Shown: piece by piece, positions 19,508 through 28,204 of the stretch | How the letters are laid out: each line of letters opens with the position of its first letter | Numbering within the stretch: the stretch's first letter is position 1 | From: an uncultured Aquimarina sp. | GTDB lineage: Bacteria; Bacteroidota; Bacteroidia; Flavobacteriales; Flavobacteriaceae | Direction of reading: 5' to 3' | Length of the DNA: 64,000 bases | Assembly: GCA_947498705.1 (NCBI GenBank) | Contig: CANMLW010000011.1 | Location: 62,001 to 126,000 of the forward strand | Made by a program: the position numbers and the translations under genes | Notes under the pieces: generated by a model | What the model saw: only the letters and a program-made list of their open reading frames with translations | Told to the model about the DNA's origin: nothing | Databases searched by the model: none

Positions 19508-20134
19508 ATGACAAAAAGGATACTATTTATTGTGGTAGCTTTCTTAAGCTTTCTAATAGGGTTATACCCTCTTATCTATCTTTTTATTGATCGAACATTT
19601 GGTTTATTAGGGTCTAAAGATCGTGAATTGTTAAGTGATTTTATCTGGAATATCGCTTTTTACTCTCATATATTTCTTGGGGGAGTTGCTTTATTAATCG
19701 GTTGGGTTCAATTTCATAAAAAAATAAGAGCTACTCGACCAAAATTACATAGAACAACAGGAAAGGTTTATATAATTGCTGTTCTTATAAGTGGGGTTTC
19801 TGGGATATATATTGGTTGTTTTGCTACTGGTGGTATCATCTCATCTCTTGGGTTTATTTCTCTGGGCATACTCTGGATTTACACCACGCTAAATGCCTTT
19901 TTATATGTAAAAAAAGGTTTGATAATACAGCATCAAATAGCTATGCATTACAGCTATGCCGCTTGTTTTTCTGCCGTTACTCTTAGAATATGGCTGCCCT
20001 TACTCATACTTTTTCTTGAAGATTTCACTATTGCTTATAGACTGGTAGCCTGGCTAGCTTGGATACCTAATATACTACTAGTTTACTATTTTACTGAAAG
20101 AATAAAAAGAAAATTAATGATTACCCCTCTATAA
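19508..20134 (+). CDS. DUF2306 family membrane protein
   Basis: About 208 residues from the ATG at 19508, 7 bases after the LytTR regulator stop. The frame is open further upstream, but that part overlaps the regulator gene. Six or seven hydrophobic segments are visible, with two conserved His residues in the family (SHIFLGGVALLIGW and HQIAMHYSYA), which could ligate haem or metal. The protein sits in the inner membrane. Function is not established. Co-transcription with the kinase and regulator suggests it modulates the sensor or is its output. Confidence 0.75.
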   Translation: MTKRILFIVVAFLSFLIGLYPLIYLFIDRTFGLLGSKDRELLSDFIWNIAFYSHIFLGGVALLIGWVQFHKKIRATRPKLHRTTGKVYIIAVLISGVSGIYIGCFATGGIISSLGFISLGILWIYTTLNAFLYVKKGLIIQHQIAMHYSYAACFSAVTLRIWLPLLILFLEDFTIAYRLVAWLAWIPNILLVYYFTERIKRKLMITPL

Positions 20135-20206
20135 AAAAGAAAGAAGTCATCTATAAATTTTTATAAACAACCTCTTTCACATTAACTAACTAAATATCAA
20201 ATCAAA

Positions 20207-20641
20207 CTATACTATATCTATCAATCTTTTAGGTTGTATTTTTGCTTCTTCTTTTTTAGGAAGGTTTATAGTTAATATTCCGTTCTCGTATGATGCACTT
20301 ATATCATTCCCATTTACAGTTTCTGGTACTGCAAAAGTTCTTTTGAAGGAACCGTAACTAAATTCTTTTCTAGTATATTTACGATTCTCTTTATCTTCAT
20401 TTACAGAAGAGGTTTCTGACGATATAACCAATACATCATTATCTAACTCTAAATCGAACTTATCTTTAGAAAGCCCCGGTGCTGCCAGTTCTAGAACAAA
20501 ACCTTCATCGGTTTCTTCTATATTAACAGCAGGAATATTGGTGTTAATTTTATTAGTTTCTGTAATTCCTCCTAACCAATCGGTAGTTAAAAAATCATCA
20601 AAAAGAAAGGGTAATCTGTTGGTTCTTTTTACTAAACTCAT
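20207..20641 (-). CDS. Small heat-shock protein, Hsp20/alpha-crystallin family
   Basis: A 144-residue cytosolic holdase chaperone. The alpha-crystallin domain covers about residues 35-130 (ELAAPGLSKDKFDLELDNDVL, and YENGILTINLPKKE with the conserved A/S-x-x-x-G-I/V-L motif). A short N-terminal arm (FDDFLTTDWLGG) and a C-terminal tail follow the family pattern. Gene stands alone, with its upstream region 20642-20795 presumably holding the stress promoter, which I could not assign. Confidence 0.93.
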   Translation of the reverse strand: MSLVKRTNRLPFLFDDFLTTDWLGGITETNKINTNIPAVNIEETDEGFVLELAAPGLSKDKFDLELDNDVLVISSETSSVNEDKENRKYTRKEFSYGSFKRTFAVPETVNGNDISASYENGILTINLPKKEEAKIQPKRLIDIV

Positions 20642-20792
20642 TGTATTATGTTTTTGTAATTAATTTAATTTTCAAATTCAATGAGTATATAGCAATTAGA
20701 GTTCCAATGCATTTTTCAAGACTTTTTGTCACCAAACCATACTAAAAACATGTCATAATGGCATTTTTACTATATTTTACCAGCCATTACTG

Positions 20793-20841
20793 CATAAAAA
20801 AAGTTTAAAAAGTAACTCTAGCAAGCCACTCTTTAAACTTT
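20793..20841 (-). terminator. Rho-independent terminator of a minus-strand transcript
   Basis: Arms at 20828-20841 and 20800-20813 (minus-strand order) pair over 14 positions with one mismatch. On the minus strand the hairpin runs directly into seven T residues (20794-20800 region). The only candidate gene it could end is the 32-codon ORF at 20876-20974. Confidence 0.6.
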
Positions 20842-20875
20842 ATAATAATAACAATTTGTCCTAAAAGATCGTTAA

Positions 20876-20974
20876 TCATCTTCGAATTGCACGTCCACAA
20901 GCCGAAGGAAGCTCTCTCACAAATTGTTTTAAAGCTTTAATGTCAATAACAAAAATCTTGTAAAAAGGATTCAT
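20876..20974 (-). CDS. Candidate small protein of 32 residues
   Basis: An ATG at 20974 opens 32 codons ending TGA at 20876. The predicted peptide begins MNPFYKIFVIDIKALKQ and ends LPSACGRAIRR. It is basic, with no signal peptide. Support comes from context: a good minus-strand terminator lies 35 bases downstream, and the 600-base gap around it has no other gene. Upstream lie a direct repeat (TGACTTCTTAA twice) and a palindrome. I do not recognise the sequence. It could also be a leader peptide or the incidental ORF of a small RNA. Confidence 0.35.
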   Translation of the reverse strand: MNPFYKIFVIDIKALKQFVRELPSACGRAIRR

Positions 20975-21002
20975 AAATAGGTTTTAAGGTTAAACAACAA
21001 CA

Positions 21003-21043
21003 AGTAATCATTACTATTTGACTTCTTAAAACTGACTTCTTAA
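21003..21043. repeat. Palindrome and 11-bp direct repeat upstream of the small ORF
   Basis: AGTAATCATTACT (21003-21015) is a perfect palindrome about one central base. TGACTTCTTAA occurs at 21019-21029 and again at 21033-21043, a 14-base period. They lie 30-70 bases upstream of the candidate 32-codon ORF and could be operator sites. The rest of the gap to 21229 shows nothing further. Confidence 0.4.
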
Positions 21044-21229
21044 CAATCTTACAATAAAGATAATCGATTATAACCAACTTTTAATCAAATGCTTAAAACA
21101 AAAAAATAAAAAATCGATCAAAAACAATTATCTTCGGCAACTATCTATTTCTAGCACTAAATCATCTTTTCATATTTCATCATGCATACTATGCAACCTC
21201 ATAACCCTTACCTTTTACAAACCAATAAA

Positions 21230-21631
21230 TTAATTGTAAAAGCGAGAAAAAATAGAAATAAGTTCTTTGGGAGGGATCACTTTATTTGGGTATTTATGCA
21301 TCTCGCTTAAAACAGTATTGATTGCCTCTGGTCGTAACCCCATTTGAAGACCTAAATCTTTGATCGCATCAACCTCTAGAGGAGATACCTCTTGATCAAT
21401 ATTCATCAACAAAACCAATCTATGAAACTGAAGAATTCGCTGTGACTCGGGCTGTAAGTTCTTTTTCTCTACTTCTGTATCAACCAATGCATTTACCTCT
21501 GTTTCGGTAATATTTAACTGTGATGCTACCGCCAAAATAAAACCATACTCTTGATCTTTAAGTTTATTATCTACCTTGGCAAACTGTATCATCTCTGACA
21601 ACAAACTCAATTTTTCCTCTTTACTATACAT
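21230..21631 (-). CDS. TerB-like (tellurite resistance B fold) protein
   Basis: A 133-residue all-helical acidic cytosolic protein, starting MYSKEEKLSLLSEMIQFAKV. Its helical repeat with D-x-K/E residues (VDNKLKDQEYGFI, IDQEVSPLEVDAI) resembles TerB and DUF533-like proteins, which carry acidic metal-binding helices. Some database entries for similar proteins carry the misleading name excinuclease ABC subunit B; there is no UvrB homology here. Role unknown. Divergent from the DUF1456 gene, 110 bases away. Confidence 0.65.
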   Translation of the reverse strand: MYSKEEKLSLLSEMIQFAKVDNKLKDQEYGFILAVASQLNITETEVNALVDTEVEKKNLQPESQRILQFHRLVLLMNIDQEVSPLEVDAIKDLGLQMGLRPEAINTVLSEMHKYPNKVIPPKELISIFSRFYN

Positions 21632-21740
21632 ATTCTTTATTTACTTTTGGCCGAAAATAGTAAATTTCAACCAAACAAATACTCTAAATCTTGGGTTCTG
21701 CTTTACCTATTATATCTTTATAAAAACATACATTTGCAAC

Positions 21741-22007
21741 ATGGGTTTAACAAACAATGATATTTTCAAAAAACTAAGAGTCGCTCATAAACTACGTGAT
21801 GACGATATTGTAAAAATTTGTGCTTTAGTTGATTTTAAAGTCACCAAAAGTGAATTAGGAGCTATTTTTAGAAATGAAAACCATCCAAAATACATGGTCT
21901 GTGGAGATCAAATTCTCCGTAATTTTTTAAACGGGTTGATCATACACCTAAGAGGCCCTTTACCTCCAAAAAATGACACTCCCAATAAACCAAAGAATAC
22001 GAATTAA
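21741..22007 (+). CDS. DUF1456 family protein (YehS-like)
   Basis: About 88 residues from the ATG at 21741; an upstream extension of the frame overlaps the divergent TerB-like gene and is not conserved-looking. The core MGLTNNDIFKKLRVA, then HKLRDDDIVKICALVDF and LRNFLNGLI match the DUF1456 family, small cytosolic proteins such as E. coli YehS. Many family members carry two copies of the motif; this one has a single copy, about half the usual length. The tail is Pro/Lys/Asn-rich. Function unknown. Confidence 0.75.
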   Translation: MGLTNNDIFKKLRVAHKLRDDDIVKICALVDFKVTKSELGAIFRNENHPKYMVCGDQILRNFLNGLIIHLRGPLPPKNDTPNKPKNTN

Positions 22008-22081
22008 CACTTTTAACTTCAAACATAAATGCTTAATTTGGTTATACTGTACTTATAGACATATAACCAAACCATTCTTTT

Positions 22082-23689
22082 ATGTTAACCAACTCTGAGA
22101 AACAAGTATTTAGGAAAGAGATTTTTTGTCACCTTGATGGTATTGCTGTTGCGCCAATAGCCTATTCTTTATTCAAAAACAAGGTCACAGAGTACTTACT
22201 AGATAACCGTGATGAATTATCAATTTCTACTATTGCATCTAATTTAAAAGCCAATGAAGGATATTTAAATGTTGCGTTAAGAGTTATAAGTGCACAAGGT
22301 TGGTTAGACTACCATACACAAGATGGTAATGTAATCATAAAAACAAATTCTCTTTCAAAACCTGCTTTCGAACATTTTAAATTGTACAAAGATGTTGTTG
22401 ATCTATTAGAATATTCTGGAAAATTTCACCCTCGAAAATTTGCACTAGAGCCTTTTCATAAACTAGAAAAACTTTTCAAAAAATATCAGAATAAGTTTGA
22501 TATTGTTTTTGATAAAGATACATCCATAAAAAAAATTCAACACCAAATCCTTAAACATATTGAAGGAATATTGGTTGGCCCTACGACTGTGCATTTGGGT
22601 ATGGGAGGCATGTTTCATAAATATTTTATGGAAGCTTCTTTTAGTGCAGATGAATATCATAAACATCCAGAAAGTTTTGACACGATTCTAACATTTCTAA
22701 GTTCTCTCGGATGGTTTAGCAAATCAAAAAGCAACTATACTTTTACCAACAAAGGGTTATTTTTTGCCAAGAGAGCGTCTGCTTATGGCGTAACGGTTTC
22801 CTACATACCTATGTTTAGACAAATAGATGAATTACTTTTTGGTAATCCAAAGGTTTTATGGGAGTCTAACCTAGATAAAGAAATACATGTTGACAGAGAA
22901 ATGAATGTTTGGGGAAGTGGTGGTGCACACGCAACCTATTTCAAAAAAATTGACGAAATCATTATTAACCTATTTAACAAACCCATTGATGAACAACCTA
23001 AAGGAATTTTGGATATGGGATGTGGTAATGGTGCTTTTCTAATTCACCTTTTTGAAGTGATCGCATCAAAAACTTTAAGAGGCAAGCATCTGGATGACCA
23101 CCCTTTATTTTTGGTAGGTGCCGATTTTAACAAAGCCGCTTTGAAAGTTACTAGAGCAAACCTAATACAAGCTGATATCTGGGCAAAAGTAATTTGGGGA
23201 GATATTAGCGATCCCGATTTATTACAAAAAGATTTAAAAGAGAATTATGCCATAGAATTAAGTGATTTATTATCGGTGAGAACATTTCTTGATCACAATA
23301 GAGTATGGAGCAACCCAACTTCTCTAATTGATTCTCCTAGTCTTTCTTCTGGCGCATTCGCGTATAGAGGCAAAAGATTATCGAATGATGATGTAGAACG
23401 TAATTTAAAAGATCATTTTAAAAAGTGGAAACCGTATATCATTAAATTTGGCTTAATTGTTATAGAGCTTCATACCATTTCTCCAGAATTGACCTCGCAA
23501 AATATCGGCAAGACGGCAGCTACAGCCTATGATGCTACACATGGTTTTTCTGATCAATATATTCTTGAAATAGCATCTTTTATAAAAATCCTTAAAGAAG
23601 TGGGACTTCAGAGCGATCCAAATTATTTCTCTAAATTCCCAAGCTCTGATCTGGCAACTGTAAGCATTAATTATATTATCGGTAAATAA
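22082..23689 (+). CDS. Class I SAM-dependent methyltransferase with duplicated N-terminal domain
   Basis: A 535-residue cytosolic protein. The SAM-binding motif I is ILDMGCGNGAF (309-319), followed by GADFNKAALK (acidic loop of motif II). The first 250 residues contain two related units. HLDGIAVAPIAYSL (17-30) matches HIEGILVGPTTVHL (159-172), and LRVISAQGWLDY (66-77) matches LTFLSSLGWFSK (203-214). These look like tandem winged-helix/dimerisation domains. The layout resembles methyltransferase regions related to the apratoxin AprA loading module, but no polyketide genes are nearby. Substrate unknown. Confidence 0.7.
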   Translation: MLTNSEKQVFRKEIFCHLDGIAVAPIAYSLFKNKVTEYLLDNRDELSISTIASNLKANEGYLNVALRVISAQGWLDYHTQDGNVIIKTNSLSKPAFEHFKLYKDVVDLLEYSGKFHPRKFALEPFHKLEKLFKKYQNKFDIVFDKDTSIKKIQHQILKHIEGILVGPTTVHLGMGGMFHKYFMEASFSADEYHKHPESFDTILTFLSSLGWFSKSKSNYTFTNKGLFFAKRASAYGVTVSYIPMFRQIDELLFGNPKVLWESNLDKEIHVDREMNVWGSGGAHATYFKKIDEIIINLFNKPIDEQPKGILDMGCGNGAFLIHLFEVIASKTLRGKHLDDHPLFLVGADFNKAALKVTRANLIQADIWAKVIWGDISDPDLLQKDLKENYAIELSDLLSVRTFLDHNRVWSNPTSLIDSPSLSSGAFAYRGKRLSNDDVERNLKDHFKKWKPYIIKFGLIVIELHTISPELTSQNIGKTAATAYDATHGFSDQYILEIASFIKILKEVGLQSDPNYFSKFPSSDLATVSINYIIGK

Positions 23690-23723
23690 AAAAAGCCCCG
23701 GCTGATGACTTCCGAAGCTTTTT
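23690..23723. terminator. Terminator between convergent genes
   Basis: AAAAAGC (23690-23696) pairs with GCTTTTT (23717-23723), with a 2-base internal mismatch and a further CGG/CCG inner stem. T-run on the plus strand and A-run on the left make it usable in both directions, ending the methyltransferase gene and the convergent gene at 23747. Confidence 0.55.
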
Positions 23724-23746
23724 ATACATTCATATGTTTTACAATT

Positions 23747-24079
23747 TTATTCTTCTACGATACGCACAGGCATCCTAAATACTTTAGCTTCAAAGTCATA
23801 TTGTGCTCCTACTTTTTTATAATTTAATCGACTCTTAATAAAAGTATCTAGGGTTTCACTTTTAGAATCAACAGATAACACTACAATTTCACCTTTACTA
23901 TTTAAAGTAAATGTTACATAAGCAATTAATTCTTTTTCAATTTTAAAAGATGGTTTCTTTAATAATGTTTTAATCTCTTTATTGAGAGCATTTTCTATTT
24001 TTGTTGGATTAGTACCCGCACTTGCGATACTACTTACTGCAAAGGCAACTGCCAAAAGTAATACATTCAATTTTTTCAT
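23747..24079 (-). CDS. Small secreted protein of unknown function
   Basis: A 110-residue protein with a clear signal peptide (MKKLNVLLLAVAFAVSSIASA). The mature part of about 88 residues has an alternating pattern (AYVTFTLNSKGEIVVLSVDS, then RLNYKKVGAQYDFEAKVFRMPVR) reminiscent of the C-terminal domain of TonB/energy-transducer proteins. In those proteins a F-x-V-x-x-x-G-x-I-x-x-V motif is usual. Likely periplasmic. No partner gene is adjacent. The TonB-like resemblance is weak and not enough to name it. Confidence 0.6.
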   Translation of the reverse strand: MKKLNVLLLAVAFAVSSIASAGTNPTKIENALNKEIKTLLKKPSFKIEKELIAYVTFTLNSKGEIVVLSVDSKSETLDTFIKSRLNYKKVGAQYDFEAKVFRMPVRIVEE

Positions 24080-24229
24080 GATCTATTCGTTTTTATTGAT
24101 TTATACTTATAAGACCATTGATTATTCTAATTTGTTACACTAAAAAGGAATATTTAACACAGATTAACAAACTAACTAAATGTAATTAATACAGAAATCT
24201 CTTAAAAAAAGCCGCCCTCAGCTCTTATG

Positions 24230-24736
24230 TTAATTTCTTGTAAACTTGGTAATTACATCTTTATGTTTTGGAAATTGTTGAATTAAGTCTTTTCTTTCTG
24301 CTAGTTCGAAATCAGCAAAATCAAAACCGGGAGCCACCGTACACCCTACTAATGCGTATCCATTTTGTTTTGACAAACCAGATGCAAACCAAGCACCTGC
24401 AGGTACTACTAATTGTGGAAATTCACCATTATCAATATCCATCCCTACGACATGTTTTTCATATACCCCGTGTACATCTATCACATGGATATCTATAGCA
24501 TTTCCTTCATAAAAATGCCATATTTCGTCTTGCTTAATTCTATGAAATGCAGAAAAATTATCAGCGGTAAGTAAAAAATAAATAGCTGTACAAAAGTTAC
24601 GCTGTGCTCCAAATTCATCGCTTAGTGCTTCTTTAGGAACAACACCCTTGCTTCTATAAGTTTCTTTAAAAAAACCACCTTCAGGATGTGGTTTCATATC
24701 TAATTTTTGAACTATTTTTTCGATTCTTCTTTCCAT
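24230..24736 (-). CDS. Cupin family protein (DUF985)
   Basis: About 168 residues from the ATG at 24736. The frame opens earlier at 24772, but those codons lie inside the sucC terminator hairpin, so the shorter start is preferred. KPHPEGGFFKETYRS (about 16-30), AFHRIKQDEIWHFYEG and the VPAGAWFAS motif are characteristic of the DUF985/cupin-5 beta-barrel family. Conserved His/Glu residues (HRIKQDEIWH) may bind a metal. Function unknown; some relatives have been linked to sugar isomer or redox chemistry, without evidence here. Confidence 0.85.
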   Translation of the reverse strand: MERRIEKIVQKLDMKPHPEGGFFKETYRSKGVVPKEALSDEFGAQRNFCTAIYFLLTADNFSAFHRIKQDEIWHFYEGNAIDIHVIDVHGVYEKHVVGMDIDNGEFPQLVVPAGAWFASGLSKQNGYALVGCTVAPGFDFADFELAERKDLIQQFPKHKDVITKFTRN

Positions 24737-24748
24737 CCAATTATCTCT

Positions 24749-24781
24749 AAAAAAAGAAGCGATCTTTTTCAAGATCGCTTC
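24749..24781 (-). terminator. sucC rho-independent terminator
   Basis: A perfect 11-bp stem (24756-24766 with 24771-24781; arm GAAGCGATCTT) with a 4-base loop is followed on the minus strand by seven T residues. It lies 30 bases after the sucC stop. Confidence 0.9.
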
Positions 24782-24811
24782 TAAAATATATTATTTAGAT
24801 TGAATACAAAA

Positions 24812-26005
24812 CTATGCTAACACGTTTTGTACTTTATCTGCTGCCTCTTGAAATTCTACAGCACTTTGCACATCCAGACCACTATTATCGATCAATTCTT
24901 TTGCAATATCTGCATTTGTTCCTTGTAGACGAACAATAATTGGTACGTTAATAGCATCTCCCATATTCTTATAAGCATCTACCACACCTTGTGCAACTCT
25001 ATCACAACGAACAATACCTCCAAAGATATTTATCAAAATCGCTTTTACATTAGGATCTTTCAAAATAATTCTAAAAGCTGTTTCTACACGTTTTGCATCT
25101 GCAGTACCACCAACGTCAAGGAAGTTTGCTGGCTCTCCTCCTGCTTGCTTAATCAAATCCATTGTAGCCATTGCAAGACCTGCTCCATTTACCATACACC
25201 CAACGTTTCCGTCTAGATCAACATAGTTCAGTCCTACTTCTTTTGCTTCAACTTCTATTTCATTTTCTTCTCGAATATCACGCATATCAACATAATTCTT
25301 ATGACGATATAATGCATTTTCATCTAAGGTTACCTTAGCATCTACTGCCATGATTTTATCATCACTTGTCTTAAGAACAGGGTTGATTTCAAATAAAGAT
25401 GCATCAGACTTCACATAAGCTGTATATAAAGCCATTACAAATTTTGTCATTTCTTTAAATGCACCCCCGCTTAAACCAAGATTAAATGCGACTCTTCTAG
25501 CTTGAAAAGGAAGTAAACCTACTGAAGGATCTACTTCTTCTGTAAAAATTAAATGAGGTGTTTCTTCTGCAACAGTTTCAATATCCATTCCTCCTTCTGT
25601 AGAATACATGATCATATTACGACCAGAAGCACGGTTTAACAATACAGACATATAAAATTCATCTGGTTCACTATCACCAGGATAATACACATCCTCTGCC
25701 ACCAATACCTGATGAACTTTCTTTCCTTCTGCAGATGTCTGAGGAGTAATTAAGTTCATTCCTATGATATTTCCTGCAATCTCTTCAACTTCCTGAAGGT
25801 TTTTAGCCAGCTTAACACCTCCACCTTTTCCTCGTCCACCAGCATGAACTTGTGCTTTAATCACATGCCATCCTGTACCGGTTTCTGCTGTAAGTTGTTT
25901 TGCTGCAGCTACAGCTTCGTTTGCATTTTGTGCAACAATACCACGCTGAATACGTACGCCAAAGCTGCTTAATATTTCTTTACCCTGATACTCGTGTAAA
26001 TTCAT
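24812..26005 (-). CDS. sucC: Succinyl-CoA ligase (ADP-forming) beta subunit
   Basis: A 397-residue ATP-grasp enzyme of the TCA cycle that, with the alpha subunit SucD, converts succinyl-CoA, ADP and phosphate to succinate, CoA and ATP in the cytosol. It begins MNLHEYQGKEILSSFGV. It shows the lysine/glycine loop AQVHAGGRGKGGGVKLA, the metal-binding FEINPVLKT, and the C-terminal ligase motif LDVGGTADAKRVETAF and INIFGGIVRCD with its nucleotide/CoA contacts. Length is normal. sucD is not next to it, which is common in Flavobacteriia. It has its own strong terminator. Confidence 0.97.
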   Translation of the reverse strand: MNLHEYQGKEILSSFGVRIQRGIVAQNANEAVAAAKQLTAETGTGWHVIKAQVHAGGRGKGGGVKLAKNLQEVEEIAGNIIGMNLITPQTSAEGKKVHQVLVAEDVYYPGDSEPDEFYMSVLLNRASGRNMIMYSTEGGMDIETVAEETPHLIFTEEVDPSVGLLPFQARRVAFNLGLSGGAFKEMTKFVMALYTAYVKSDASLFEINPVLKTSDDKIMAVDAKVTLDENALYRHKNYVDMRDIREENEIEVEAKEVGLNYVDLDGNVGCMVNGAGLAMATMDLIKQAGGEPANFLDVGGTADAKRVETAFRIILKDPNVKAILINIFGGIVRCDRVAQGVVDAYKNMGDAINVPIIVRLQGTNADIAKELIDNSGLDVQSAVEFQEAADKVQNVLA

Positions 26006-26146
26006 AATGTTCTTTTATTTTACCTTTTTTAATAGGAGTTCCAAAAATATAAAAAGTGAAGTTACTGTGCCAATCTTTTTTAGTAAAAAACAATACCTCT
26101 ATTAATGCCTGATAATTCTACAAGAAAACAGCTTTTTATAACACTT

Positions 26147-26779
26147 TTACATCTGAAAATCTTTGTAATCCAGTGGGTCAAAATTCCTAAAATGACCATT
26201 CATCTTAATCATTTTTTTTGCTCTATTCATTTCTCTTACCACAGGAATGGTAATCTTAATGTGTTCTATTAAATACTTTAAACGCTCTAGCTCATTTCGA
26301 AGTTTTAGCAAATGGTACTCCTGGCGTAATGTGAGTGCCACCTTATGTGCCACCTGATAACTTATAAAAGGTATTTTAAAAACAGGAGGAGAATCAATCG
26401 TTAATTCTACATACAAAACAGCAATCTTAGTAAGTAATTCTTCTTGCAAACCAACCGTACCATCGCTTTCATTTTCTATAAATTCGACATCTGCACCTGC
26501 ATAAAGCTTACCCGGAAATTGCTTATAAAAGTTTTTAATTTTGAAAACTCGTAACCCTTCGCATACGACATCACTCTCTCCATTAGGGTATTGCTTAGCA
26601 ACTTTAATAAGTTTTACCTCTGTACCATATTCTAATTTTTTGTCAATTACCGTAGGAATCCCAAAAGTACCCCCTCCTTGACTATCTTGTATTAATTCCT
26701 GATATCTTTTTTCAAAAATATGCAAGGGCAATTGTTCTCCTGGATAAACTACTGTTTGTAAAGGAAAAAGAGGAATCAT
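26147..26779 (-). CDS. Lon substrate-binding domain (LON_substr_bdg) protein
   Basis: A 210-residue cytosolic protein that contains only the N-terminal Lon-type domain (IPLFPLQTVVYPGEQLPLHI, then LFEKRY-like IFEKRYQELIQD). It has no AAA ATPase or protease part. Such stand-alone proteins occur widely, but their role is not known; substrate recognition or redox sensing have been suggested. ATG start at 26779. Monocistronic between sucC and divergent lysA. Confidence 0.88.
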   Translation of the reverse strand: MIPLFPLQTVVYPGEQLPLHIFEKRYQELIQDSQGGGTFGIPTVIDKKLEYGTEVKLIKVAKQYPNGESDVVCEGLRVFKIKNFYKQFPGKLYAGADVEFIENESDGTVGLQEELLTKIAVLYVELTIDSPPVFKIPFISYQVAHKVALTLRQEYHLLKLRNELERLKYLIEHIKITIPVVREMNRAKKMIKMNGHFRNFDPLDYKDFQM

Positions 26780-26929
26780 ATTTTTTTTATTAAAAATACT
26801 AATTCATGAAATTTATCCTCTTAAACGCACGTTAAAAAAACAAAATATCATTCTTATCTTTTTTTTCTCACGAACCTATTAATATTTCTAATTTTATTGA
26901 TAATTTCGTACGCTTAAATTTATACCAAA

Positions 26930-28162
26930 ATGGAAAATGAAAATTTATTAGCAATTGCAAGAGAATTTGGGAGTCCGGTATATGTATACGACTCTTCAAA
27001 AATTAGTTCACAATACAATCGTCTTACAAATGCTTTTAAACAGGTAAAACGGTTAAAGTTAAATTATGCAGTTAAGGCATTATCAAATCTTGCTATTTTA
27101 AAGTTAATAAATTCATTTGGTGCTGGTCTTGACACAGTTTCTATACAAGAGGTAAAACTAGGGATTAAAGCAGGAGTTAAACCTTCTGATATTGTATTTA
27201 CTCCTAATGGGGTTTCTTTAGAAGAAATCGAAGAAGTTTCTGCACTAGGAGTACAAATCAATATAGACAACCTTTCTATCTTAGAACAATTTGGCACCAA
27301 GCATCCAAAAGTACCTGTATGTATCCGTATCAATCCACACGTAATGGCAGGAGGAAATCGTAAAATTTCTGTGGGGCACATTGACAGTAAGTTTGGGATA
27401 TCCATACACCAGATACCGCATATTTTAAGAATTGTCGAAAATACCGGTATGCATATTAATGGTGTTCACATGCATACAGGAAGTGATATTCTTGATGTTG
27501 AAGTATTCTTACATGCCAGCGAAATACTTTTTGAGACTGCCAAGAATTTTAAAAATCTTGATTTTATAGATTTTGGAAGTGGCTTTAAAGTACCTTATAA
27601 AGCAGGTGACATAGAAACCAATATTGAAGAATTTGGAGAAAAGCTAACAAAGCGTTTTAATAGCTTTTGTAAAGAATACGGTAAAGAACTTACACTTGGT
27701 TTTGAACCTGGTAAATTTTTGGTAAGTGAAGCAGGGTATTTTCTTGCTAATGTGAATGTAGTAAAGCAAACTACATCTATGGTATTTGCAGGAATCGATA
27801 CTGGTTTTAACCACCTAATACGCCCTATGTTCTACAACTCGCACCATGATATTATAAACATTTCCAACCCTAAAGGAAAAGAACGTTTTTACTCTGTGGT
27901 AGGATATATTTGTGAAACTGATACATTTGCCACTAATAGAAGAATTTCTGAAATCAATGAAGGTGACATTGTTGCTTTTAAAAATGCCGGAGCTTATTGT
28001 TTTTCTATGGCCAGCAATTACAATTCACGTTATCGCCCAGCAGAAGTGCTTTGGCATAACGGAGAAGCTCACTTAATTCGCAAAAGAGAAACATTCGAGG
28101 ATCTTACAAAAAATCAGGTAGATATAGATTTAACTGCAAAACCAAAAAAAGTAAAAGCATAA
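26930..28162 (+). CDS. lysA: Diaminopimelate decarboxylase
   Basis: A 410-residue PLP-dependent fold-type III decarboxylase catalysing the last step of lysine synthesis, meso-diaminopimelate to L-lysine. The PLP lysine is Lys49 in LNYAVKALSN. Also visible are the HMHTGSDI phosphate-binding region, the glycine-rich DFGSGFKV, EPGKFLVSEAG, the second active-site element CETDTFA and the C-terminal GAYCFSMASNYNSRYRP. Length is typical. The gene is alone and ends at a strong bidirectional terminator. No lysine riboswitch fold was recognised upstream. Confidence 0.97.
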   Translation: MENENLLAIAREFGSPVYVYDSSKISSQYNRLTNAFKQVKRLKLNYAVKALSNLAILKLINSFGAGLDTVSIQEVKLGIKAGVKPSDIVFTPNGVSLEEIEEVSALGVQINIDNLSILEQFGTKHPKVPVCIRINPHVMAGGNRKISVGHIDSKFGISIHQIPHILRIVENTGMHINGVHMHTGSDILDVEVFLHASEILFETAKNFKNLDFIDFGSGFKVPYKAGDIETNIEEFGEKLTKRFNSFCKEYGKELTLGFEPGKFLVSEAGYFLANVNVVKQTTSMVFAGIDTGFNHLIRPMFYNSHHDIINISNPKGKERFYSVVGYICETDTFATNRRISEINEGDIVAFKNAGAYCFSMASNYNSRYRPAEVLWHNGEAHLIRKRETFEDLTKNQVDIDLTAKPKKVKA

Positions 28163-28204
28163 AATCAAACCATTTACCTACGTGGTAATAGACAAATAAA
28201 TATC

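Noticed and set aside
20714..20720. CTTGAAA on the minus strand upstream of hsp20, like an enterobacterial heat-shock sigma -35 box
   Set aside because: No matching -10 element at the right spacing, and an RpoH-type sigma factor is not expected in Bacteroidota.
21230..21631. Naming the 133-residue protein as excinuclease subunit B
   Set aside because: The name is used in some databases for similar proteins, but there is no helicase, Walker or UVR motif. The true uvrB is at 7575-9581.
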